This document shows, piece after piece, positions 18,206 to 25,076 of a DNA stretch of 64,000 bases (position 1 is its first letter; every line of letters starts with the position of its first letter). The position numbers and the translations under genes are program-made. Under the pieces are notes generated by a model. The model worked only from the letters and a program-made list of their open reading frames with translations, ran no database searches and was not told where the DNA came from. The stretch covers positions 1 through 64,000 of the forward strand of contig JALHMG010000021.1 of NCBI GenBank assembly GCA_022844135.1, given 5' to 3'. Source of the DNA: Lysobacterales bacterium (GTDB taxonomy: Bacteria; Pseudomonadota; Gammaproteobacteria; Xanthomonadales; SZUA-5).

Positions 18206-19333
18206 CTAAAGACAGCTTGGTGAAGCGCATTTGTGGATCGCGATCGACGGTTTGCCGATGCCGTTGCGTTGCACCACCAGCAACGGCAGGCCATCGTCGG
18301 GAATGGTCAAAGATGGCCGGCTGCTGAGGATCTCGCCCGGATCCAGCACGACGCTGGCGAGATTGGGTTTCGCGCAAAACGGATCGCTGCAGCGCATCGC
18401 GCCCAGACCGTCTCCGGCCCAAACCAGCATCGGTATTTCCGATGCGCCTCGCGCAAAATCGACCTCGCCCGACCCTAATGCCGGCTGGGCGATATCGGCA
18501 ATTGGACCAGGGTCGCTGCAACTGGCGCCACAGGCAACGCTCGCGATGCTTCCGTCTTTGCGCTGAAAGGCCAGAACCGCGCGATAGTATTGGTTCACCG
18601 ACAACGCCACCTCGACGATCTCGCTTTGCGTGGCGATGCCGTGGGCATTGACACCGTTGCCGCAGTCGGGTGTCCCGCAAAGGCCTACCGCCAGGCCTTT
18701 TTCGCCTTTAGGCAGATATGCCAGATAAGGCAGAGCGTCGAAGCGGTGGGCGATGGCGACGCGCGAGGCAAAAAGCGGCACGCCAGTCGAGTTCACGTGG
18801 TAGACATTCGCGGCGGTGGCTGCCGTACACTTCGTATCCGAGCATCGCTTCAGGCCGACGAAGCCACCGACGATGTAGGCAAGCAGCGGTCGCGATCCTG
18901 ACGCGGCAGGTCGCGACAGGCTGATCGGCGCTTCAATATCCAGGCCGTTGCTGTGCGTGCTATGCACGTTTCCAGCGGTGCATCCGGGATTGCCACAAGC
19001 CACCGTGCGAATGCGCTGAAGCGACTCGCGAAAGGCGAGCAATGGAAGGCCCTCGTCGCCGGCAATCAAATCGATTCCGTCGGCGTAGAGACCAGCCGGG
19101 TCTTTCCAGATCATTGTCGTGGTACCGCTGTTGCATAGTGCATCAGCGCAACTCAACACGTGGATTGCGGCATCGCTGCTGCGAAAAGCGACGATCGGGC
19201 TGGTGGAGTCGACGGCCAGTACCTTCGGCTCCGCAGCATCCATGCGGATATTCGTGCAGGGCGGCCCGTCGCAGGCCTGCGCCGTGACGTTGATGAGGGC
19301 TAACGCGGCCAATAACCAGGATCGCTCGAACAT
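18206..19333 (-). CDS. Secreted cysteine-pair repeat protein
   Basis: A 375-residue exported protein of unknown function. Signal peptide FERSWLLAALALINVTAQA is followed by CDGPPCTNIRM. The rest is built of about seven repeats of 45-60 residues, each ending in a close cysteine pair: LSCADALCNS, VACGNPGCTA, KRCSDTKCTA, GLCGTPDCGN, VACGASCSD, MRCSDPFCAK and HKCASPSCL. Between pairs are strand-like segments such as LPLLAFRES and IPMLVWAGD. This suggests a disulfide-stapled beta-propeller. ATG 19333 is chosen for the signal peptide. Repeats of this general look occur in extracellular proteins of predatory or polymer-degrading bacteria, but I recognise no specific family. Confidence 0.7.
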   Translation of the reverse strand: MFERSWLLAALALINVTAQACDGPPCTNIRMDAAEPKVLAVDSTSPIVAFRSSDAAIHVLSCADALCNSGTTTMIWKDPAGLYADGIDLIAGDEGLPLLAFRESLQRIRTVACGNPGCTAGNVHSTHSNGLDIEAPISLSRPAASGSRPLLAYIVGGFVGLKRCSDTKCTAATAANVYHVNSTGVPLFASRVAIAHRFDALPYLAYLPKGEKGLAVGLCGTPDCGNGVNAHGIATQSEIVEVALSVNQYYRAVLAFQRKDGSIASVACGASCSDPGPIADIAQPALGSGEVDFARGASEIPMLVWAGDGLGAMRCSDPFCAKPNLASVVLDPGEILSSRPSLTIPDDGLPLLVVQRNGIGKPSIAIHKCASPSCL

Positions 19334-19695
19334 GTGTTCGCTCCGGGAGGGAAGTCGAACTCTAAAAACGCCCAGCCGGCGCAAAACGCACTCGGTCATT
19401 GTTGAGCGCCAACCCGTGGGGCATCGACGAGGCGACAGTCATTGCGACCTGCCGTTCTGAGACGTTCGCGGTTCATGTCCGGAGAACCAATGAGCGACTT
19501 TCGTTCGGCTGCCCTTTTACGCGCCAGCAGATTGGCTGGCGACGCAAGAACCGGCTGGTCGACAGAGACGAAGTGGACCGACATGCCGCATGTCGAAATC
19601 GAAGCAGCGTAAGCTCAACCGAACAGGAGCGCGCACGGCCGGGGCGTCCACCGTTGGGAGACCTGCGGTTTCGCGTCTCCGCAACATCAGCGTCT
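19334..19695. other. Gene-free interval
   Basis: About 360 bases with no supportable gene. Open frames exist on both strands but none has a domain or ribosome site. It holds the promoter side of the secreted repeat protein and the region after the broken dehydrogenase gene. Confidence 0.45.
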
Positions 19696-19784
19696 CTAAC
19701 TGCGACTTGCTGCCCTGAAAGCGCGCGTTACCGCAATCATGTCGAGACGGCCCAGGCCCAAGGCGTCCGCAATCCGATAGAGAT

Positions 19785-20038
19785 CTAGCCCGCATATTTC
19801 ATGAGGTCGCGATGAAATGGCTTGATTTCGTTGTTACAGCGTGGAAATCATCGAGTTGGTCGTTCTGACAGAGTGTTCGCTGCCATTTCCTCGCTAACAC
19901 GGCCCTCGCTCGTTCTTTGCACCGGACTCTTCGTTGCTCGTCGTCCCAATGGAACAACCATTCCTCCTCCTCGCGCCTCGATTCCGGCGCAAAGCCCTTC
20001 GCGATCTTCCGCGTTCCCTCATGAAATATGCGGGCTAG
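19785..20038 (+). mobile_element. 246-bp MITE, copy B
   Basis: The element occupies 19789-20034, flanked on both sides by CTAG (19785-19788 and 20035-20038), the target duplication. Terminal inverted repeats are CCCGCATATTTCATGAGG and its complement. No transposase is encoded. The minus strand is open across the whole element and adds an Arg/Glu-rich tail starting ARIFHEGTRKIAKG to the interrupted gene. A 4-bp YTAR target duplication is characteristic of IS5-group transposases, which may mobilise it in trans; that is inference. Confidence 0.9.
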
Positions 20039-20793
20039 GCTGGCGTCCATCCAGGGCGTGCTGATGCCATCCTCGTGAGCCGATTGCGCAATGAGGCGTG
20101 TCGTTTCCAGCACATTCACAATGGCTGCCTGAGCGCCAAGATCATCGGTCAACAGTTTGTCGACCTTCACCCGCGAGATATCGCTCGCCATCTGGCTGTC
20201 GTTGACGACCCTCGCCCAGGCCTGCGTATCCAGCCCTTCGGCTTGGGCATAATTTGCGGCCTCTGCGAGACCTGTAATCGATGCGATCAGGAAGATATTG
20301 ACGGCAAATTTCATCTTCAGGCCATTAGGTACTGCGCCGCAGCGAACCGTCGATCTGCACAGCGCGGCAAAAAGGGGCTCGACACGGGCAATCGCTGCCT
20401 GATCTCCTGCGAGCATCGCAACCAGTTTTCCCTGTTCGGCGGGCTTGCGCGAACCCGACACTGGTGCCTCGACGTAAGCGCCTCCGGCCGCATGAATATC
20501 GGTCTCCAGCGCTTTGGAATAACGAGGACAAACGGTGGCAGCGTTAACAACAGTTCGGCCCACGACGTCTCTTTGGAAACGCTCCGTGCCGCGACCGAGT
20601 ACTTCGTCTATGGCACTCCCATCCTTCAACATGAGAAAGACTATCTCGCTGGCCGCGAACAAGCTCGACGGTGAATCGGCAACAAGGGCTCCAGCCTCTG
20701 CAAGTGAGGCGCACCTCTCGTGTGAGCGGTTCCATACGGTGAAGCGAAGACAGCTACGGGCAAGATTCAGCGCCATAGCTTCCCCCATGGTGC

Positions 20794-21047
20794 CTAGCCC
20801 GGATATTTCACGAGGTCGCGAGGAAATGGCTTGATTTCGTTGTAACGGCGAGGAATTCCACGGCTTGACCGAAATGACAGACTGTCAGCGGCCATTTCCT
20901 CGCTAACGCGGCCCTCGCTCGTTCTTTGCGCCGGACTCTTCGTTGCTCGTCGTCGCAATGGAACAACCATTCCTCCTCCTCCCGCCTCGATTCCGGCGCA
21001 AAGCCCTTCGCGATCTTCCGCGTTCCCTCATGAAATATCCGGGCTAG
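20794..21047 (+). mobile_element. 246-bp MITE, copy C
   Basis: The element is at 20798-21043 with CTAG duplications at 20794-20797 and 21044-21047, in the same orientation and of the same length as copy B. Its terminal repeats begin CCCGGATATTTC and end GAAATATCCGGG: both ends carry the same base change relative to copies B and D (CCCGC/GCGGG), so the pair covaries. An inner perfect inverted repeat GCGAGGAAATGGC (20818-20830) / GCCATTTCCTCGC (20891-20903) bounds the most variable part. It sits in the glycine-rich NAD loop codons of the dehydrogenase gene. Confidence 0.9.
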
Positions 21048-21187
21048 ACCAATGAAACCGATGGATGGGGAAGAGCGAGCGTTCACGACTGAGCAGGAAT
21101 TTTATGTCGCTATGGTTCCGTCAAGCCAGGAGTCCCAGGCCCGTATGACATTGCCAGCGATCCTGCGCCCATGATTTCAACTTACCG

Positions 21188-22126
21188 TCAGCGCTGCGTT
21201 GCAACGCCATCGGACGCCTTGCGGGCTGATGCAGGTTCCGGGCCGGCCGCCCGCAACCAGCCCTCCAAGGTGCGTCGCAGATCGGCGCCGATTTCCTCAT
21301 CGTCGAGGGCGCAACGCAGCGTGGCTTGGACGAAGCCGAGCTTGTTGCCGCAGTCGTAGCGCACGCCATCGAAGCGGTAGGCAAATGCGTCTTGCTCGGT
21401 GAGCAAGGCGGCGATGGCGTCGGTGAGCTGGATTTCGCCGCCGGCGCCCGGTTTGGTGTTCTCCAGCAAATCGAAGATGCGATGGTCGAGCACGTAGCGT
21501 CCGACCACGCCGAGATTGCTCGGCGCCACATCGGGGCGCGGCTTTTCGACGATGCTGTCGATTTTCATCAGTTGCGAATCCACCGGTGTGCCGGACACGA
21601 TCCCGTAGCGCGAGGTGTCTTTCCACTCGACTGGTTCCACCGCGATAACACTGCCGCCATGTTCTGCTTGCACTTGCGCCATCTGCGCCAACGCGCCTGG
21701 CCCGTCGCGATTCAAAATAAAGTCATCGGGCAAAATGATCCCGAAGGGTCCGCTGGCGACGGCGGGCCTGGCACATAACACCGCATGACCCAATCCGCGC
21801 GCTTCAGGCTGCAGCACGAACACCGGTCGCACGTGGGCGGGCAGGGTTTCGCGCACCATTCTCAGATGCTCAGTCTTGCCACTGCTTTCCAGACGCGCTT
21901 CGAGCTCGAAGGCCATATCGAAGTGATCGTTGATAGCGCGCTTGTTGCGATTGACCACGAATACCAGCGTATCGGCACCGGCGGCGATGGCTTCATCGGC
22001 TGCCCACTGGATCAGCGGGCGATCCATGATCGGCAACAACTCCTTCGGCACGGCTTTGGTCGCCGGCAGAAAACGTGTGCCCAGGCCAGCCACAGGGAAA
22101 ACCACGGTTCGCAGTCTTACAGTCAC
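21188..22126 (-). CDS. galU: UTP-glucose-1-phosphate uridylyltransferase
   Basis: A 312-residue enzyme making UDP-glucose from glucose 1-phosphate and UTP for lipopolysaccharide, capsule and glucan synthesis. The nucleotide-binding motif is PVAGLGTRFLPATKAVPKELLP near the N-terminus, with family segments IQWAADEAIAAGADTLVFV, LGHAVLCARP, ILPDDFIL, VGRYVLDHRIFDLLE and GGEIQLTDAI. GTG 22126 is my start because homology begins within a few residues; the frame runs open upstream but adds about 45 unrelated residues. The ribosome site is weak. It is the first intact gene beyond the MITE-broken dehydrogenase, 101 bases away on the same strand. Confidence 0.95.
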   Translation of the reverse strand: MTVRLRTVVFPVAGLGTRFLPATKAVPKELLPIMDRPLIQWAADEAIAAGADTLVFVVNRNKRAINDHFDMAFELEARLESSGKTEHLRMVRETLPAHVRPVFVLQPEARGLGHAVLCARPAVASGPFGIILPDDFILNRDGPGALAQMAQVQAEHGGSVIAVEPVEWKDTSRYGIVSGTPVDSQLMKIDSIVEKPRPDVAPSNLGVVGRYVLDHRIFDLLENTKPGAGGEIQLTDAIAALLTEQDAFAYRFDGVRYDCGNKLGFVQATLRCALDDEEIGADLRRTLEGWLRAAGPEPASARKASDGVATQR

Positions 22127-22386
22127 AGGCAATGCTCGAAGACGAGAGATCCCCGAGCATAGCGTGCAATTGTGAAACCGCCGGGCCAACGTGTTCGTTA
22201 CCGAACGAGGTTTTGGCAGGCATTGGAATGTGGTGGGGCAAGGGCAAGGGACAGCGGCCACCCAGATTCATCCTGGCCACTCGCTGCCCGAGCCCCGGCC
22301 GAGGCGATTCCGAGAGCGACACTCGGCCCCTGCCCACTGTCCCGCGCTTCGCTGCGTTCAGCGCTCGATTGGACCGCAGCGCAGCA

Positions 22387-23136
22387 TCACACCTGATTCA
22401 TGCCGCCATCGACGCAATACTCGGCCCCGGTCACAAACGAGGCATCGTCGGAGAGCAGGAACGCTGCCACTGCTGCGACTTCCTCTGACTTGCCGAAACG
22501 GCCGAGCGGCACCTGCGCGACCACATTGGCGCCGAACTCGGCGATGGCGGCTGCCGGCATACCGGTGCGGTCGAAGAACGCCGTCTCGATGGGTCCCGGT
22601 GCAACCGAATTGGCTCGGATGTTACGCGGCGCCAACTCGGCGGCGAGCACCTTGACGATGGTGCGCAGCGCGCCCTTGGTGCTGGCGTAAATCGCGCTGC
22701 CCGGCAAGCCCATCTCGGCGACGATACTGGTGGTGAAGAGCAGGTTGCCACCCGAAGGCACCAGTGGCAGCAGCGCCCGCACTTGCAGCAGGGGACCGCG
22801 CACATTCACCGCAAAGTGCTCGTCGAACTCCGCAGCCGTGGCGGCTTCGGCTGGCGAGAAGCGGCCGAAACCGGCGTTGAAAAACACGGCATCGAGTTTC
22901 GATGTGTGCTTGGCGACTTCAGCCGCGAGGTCGGTTGCGCTGTTTGCGTCACCGGCATCGTTCTTGATCGCGATGACGGCATCGCCCAGAAACTCGCGCG
23001 CTTTGGCCAGCGAAGCGTCGCGCGAACCGCTGACGATTACGCGTGCGCCTTCGGCGAGCAGGCGCTGCGCGGTGGCCAGACCGATACCGCTGGTGCCGCC
23101 GGTAACAAGTACGGTTTTTCCTGTAAAGCGATTCAT
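22387..23136 (-). CDS. SDR family oxidoreductase
   Basis: A 249-residue classical short-chain dehydrogenase: cofactor loop TGGTSGIG (12-19), NAG in FFNAGFGRF, catalytic Ser in TTSIVAEM and catalytic YASTK, then GPIETAFF and the C-terminal GAEYCVDGGMNQV. These enzymes oxidise or reduce hydroxyl or keto groups with NAD(P)H; the substrate is unknown. AAGGAGAG before ATG 23136 is a strong ribosome site. A LysR-type regulator is transcribed divergently from 23228, so the 91-base gap probably contains the operator controlling this gene. Confidence 0.93.
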   Translation of the reverse strand: MNRFTGKTVLVTGGTSGIGLATAQRLLAEGARVIVSGSRDASLAKAREFLGDAVIAIKNDAGDANSATDLAAEVAKHTSKLDAVFFNAGFGRFSPAEAATAAEFDEHFAVNVRGPLLQVRALLPLVPSGGNLLFTTSIVAEMGLPGSAIYASTKGALRTIVKVLAAELAPRNIRANSVAPGPIETAFFDRTGMPAAAIAEFGANVVAQVPLGRFGKSEEVAAVAAFLLSDDASFVTGAEYCVDGGMNQV

Positions 23137-23163
23137 TGGATCTCTCCTTGGGATGGGTGGGTC

Positions 23164-23204
23164 GCGACGCTTGATCGTCGCTGGAAGCGCAGACTACGAT
23201 CTGC
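23164..23204. promoter_or_regulatory. Candidate LysR operator
   Basis: Two dyads lie between the divergent SDR and LysR genes: GCGACG/CGTCGC with a 6-base gap (23164-23181), and GCAGA-CTACGA-TCTGC (23189-23204). The spacing and location are those expected of an autoregulating LysR site. The protein's actual binding site is not shown. Confidence 0.45.
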
Positions 23205-23227
23205 ATGTTTGCAAGGAAATCATCAAA

Positions 23228-24250
23228 ATGCGAAAGCAAAGTTTGCATGAGCGCAAGACAAAGCTGGCCTGGGTCGACGTGCAAACCGTGCTCGCGGTGG
23301 TTCGCACCGGAAGCCTCAGCGGCGCGGCGCGAGAGCTCGATGTCGAACATTCGACGGTGTTTCGCCGCATCGACGACATCGAACAGCGGCTGGGCGCCCG
23401 CTTGTTCGACCGCGAACGCGGCAGTTACATCGCCAACGGACACGCCGAGACCATCGCTGAGGCGGGTCGGCATATGGAGGCCGCTGCGCTCGAAGCGGAG
23501 CGCCGAGTGCTGGGCGCCGACACGCGCCTGACGGGAACTATTCGCCTCGCGACCAGCGACTTGCTCGCTGCGTACTTGTTGCCCAGCATCCTCGACGGTT
23601 TTCTGCGCAGCCATCCTGACATCGAGATCGAGATGGCGGTGTCTGGCGCAAACGTCGACTTGCATCGCCGCGAAGCGGATCTGGCGCTGCGCGCCACGCT
23701 GGCGCCGCCCGAATCGCTGATCGGCCGCCAGTTGGCGTTGATCGATTACGCGGTGTTCGCGCGATGCGACAGCGTCGATCCGAATGCCATCCCACCGGAT
23801 TTGCAGGCGCTGACCTGGGTGGGATTCGACGACGGATTACAACATCTGCAGATCGCACAATGGGTGCGCAGCGCTATTCCCGTCACACCACGGGTGAGGG
23901 TCGACTCCTTGCAGGCGATGTTGCATGCAGTCGCCGCTGGCGTGGGCGTTGCGGTGTTGCCGAGATTCGCCGCTGCACAAGACCCGCGCCTGACGCAAAT
24001 CAGCGAACCGATCGACGGGCCGAAGATGCCGATCTGGCTGTTATCGCACCCCGACATCCGCGGCAACGCCCGTGTACGCGCGCTATCGCAGCACCTGATT
24101 GCGCATCTGCCGCCGGCCATCGAAAGCGCCCAGGCGCGCGCCGCATGCAGCGAGCGGTTGTGGTGTCGGGCGGCGTTCAAGCCGGCTAAGCGCGTACGCC
24201 AGCGTGCGACGCCTGCGCCCGCGCCTGGATCAGATGCGCCAGCACGCTGA
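23228..24250 (+). CDS. LysR-family transcriptional regulator
   Basis: A 340-residue LysR regulator. The N-terminal winged helix reads DVQTVLAVVRTGSLSGAARELDVEHSTVFRRIDDIEQRLGARLFDR, followed by the linker helix and a periplasmic-binding-protein-like effector domain (IRLATSDLLAAYLLPSIL, VDSLQAMLHAVAAGVGVAVLPRF). ATG 23228 follows AAGGA by 10 bases; the frame is open far upstream but that part is antisense to the SDR gene. The divergent SDR gene is the likely target. The C-terminus has a basic, proline/alanine-rich tail, and the last 65 bases overlap the end of xdhC on the other strand, so the tail may be a recent extension. Confidence 0.93.
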   Translation: MRKQSLHERKTKLAWVDVQTVLAVVRTGSLSGAARELDVEHSTVFRRIDDIEQRLGARLFDRERGSYIANGHAETIAEAGRHMEAAALEAERRVLGADTRLTGTIRLATSDLLAAYLLPSILDGFLRSHPDIEIEMAVSGANVDLHRREADLALRATLAPPESLIGRQLALIDYAVFARCDSVDPNAIPPDLQALTWVGFDDGLQHLQIAQWVRSAIPVTPRVRVDSLQAMLHAVAAGVGVAVLPRFAAAQDPRLTQISEPIDGPKMPIWLLSHPDIRGNARVRALSQHLIAHLPPAIESAQARAACSERLWCRAAFKPAKRVRQRATPAPAPGSDAPAR

Positions 24251-25076
24251 CGGCGATTTCATGCGGCGTTTGTGCGCCGATGGGCAGGCCGACCGGCGCC
24301 TGCAGTTGGCTCAACTGCTGCGACTGCTCGGGCGTCAGCGCCTCCAGGACCTGGCGAATCCGGCGCGCGCTGCCCATCATGCCGAGGAATGCGCAGCGAT
24401 GGCCGGCAATGACGCGCAGCGTCGCAACGTCGCTGGCGAAGTCGCGGTTGAGCAGAACGATGTAGAGGTCGCGGCGCGTGTCTAACGCGGCGCGCAGAGC
24501 ATCGATAGGGCCGCTCAAGGTTCTCGCCGTTGGAAAATGGGTTGCATTGGCGAATTCCGGCCGCGCGTCGTACACCCAAAGCTCGACGTCGAGAAGCCGC
24601 GCCATCTCGTAAAGCGCCAGTCCGCAGTGGCCGCCACCGACAATCACGAGGCGTGCGTCAGGGTCGATGCGCATCGCGCCGCGAGCGTCGCCGATATCGT
24701 CGCCACAGAGATCCACCGGCTCGCCTGCGGTGAGTGCAGCAGCAATTGCAGCAGCCCGGGGTCGATCGTCCATGTCCCAGCGGCGCAGCGCAATTTCCAT
24801 GCGCCCGCCGCAGACGCCCGCCGCATCGGCGCCGCCGGTCAAGTCGATCTCAATCGAGGCGCTGCGCGTGGTGGCGCCGAGCAGCGTCGTCGCCGCCGCG
24901 ATGACGCGCGCTTCGGCCAGGCCGCCGCCGATCGTGAAGTCGGTGCCGAGCGCCGAGACCAGCATTCGCGCGCCCGATTTGCGCGGCGTCGCGCCGCGCG
25001 TGGCGATGACGCTGGCGAGCACCGCGGGTGCGCTGGCAAGGCGCTCGGCCAGTCTCTCGAACAAGCGCTCGTTCAC
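24186..25076 (-). CDS. xdhC: XdhC family molybdenum cofactor chaperone
   Basis: A 296-residue XdhC-like protein, which binds and sulfurates molybdenum cofactor and inserts it into xanthine dehydrogenase. Domains: N-terminal XdhC/CoxI segment (ATRGATPRKSGARMLV) and the C-terminal Rossmann part (LVIVGGGHCGLALYEMARLL, ending with FLGMMGSARRIRQVLEAL and PVGLPIGAQTPHEIAVSVLAHLI). The start is GTG 25076, overlapping the xdhB stop as GTGA, which implies coupled translation. Its 3' end overlaps the LysR gene by 65 bases tail to tail. It is the third gene of an xdhABC operon. Confidence 0.95.
   Translation of the reverse strand: MNERLFERLAERLASAPAVLASVIATRGATPRKSGARMLVSALGTDFTIGGGLAEARVIAAATTLLGATTRSASIEIDLTGGADAAGVCGGRMEIALRRWDMDDRPRAAAIAAALTAGEPVDLCGDDIGDARGAMRIDPDARLVIVGGGHCGLALYEMARLLDVELWVYDARPEFANATHFPTARTLSGPIDALRAALDTRRDLYIVLLNRDFASDVATLRVIAGHRCAFLGMMGSARRIRQVLEALTPEQSQQLSQLQAPVGLPIGAQTPHEIAVSVLAHLIQARAQASHAGVRA

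Larger units (their letters stand above)
19696..21086 (-). pseudogene. Beta-hydroxyacid dehydrogenase broken by two MITEs
   Basis: A gene of the 3-hydroxyisobutyrate dehydrogenase superfamily split into three pieces by two 246-bp elements. Piece 1 starts at GTG 21086 and reads to IGFIGL; piece 2 starts GTMGEAMALNLARS and runs to GISTPWMDAS; piece 3 (19784-19696) reads LYRIADALGLGRLDMIAV and ends at TAG. Deleting each element with one CTAG copy gives 43 + 759 + 89 = 891 bases, exactly 296 codons plus stop, restoring the Rossmann motif GFIGLGTMG and the C-terminus DASLDLYRIADALG. Conserved pieces APVSGSRKPAEQGKL and the catalytic-lysine segment GLKMKFAVN are intact. The bulk piece stays open only because the element adds about 78 foreign residues. 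Without the glycine loop it should not bind NAD(P). Confidence 0.93.

Noticed and set aside
19799-20788. An intact 329-residue dehydrogenase
   Set aside because: It lacks the NAD glycine loop and native C-terminus; both lie across the two elements, and the last 78 residues come from the element.
22730-23227. N-terminal extension of the LysR gene
   Set aside because: This part is antisense to the SDR gene; the helix-turn-helix begins right after ATG 23228.
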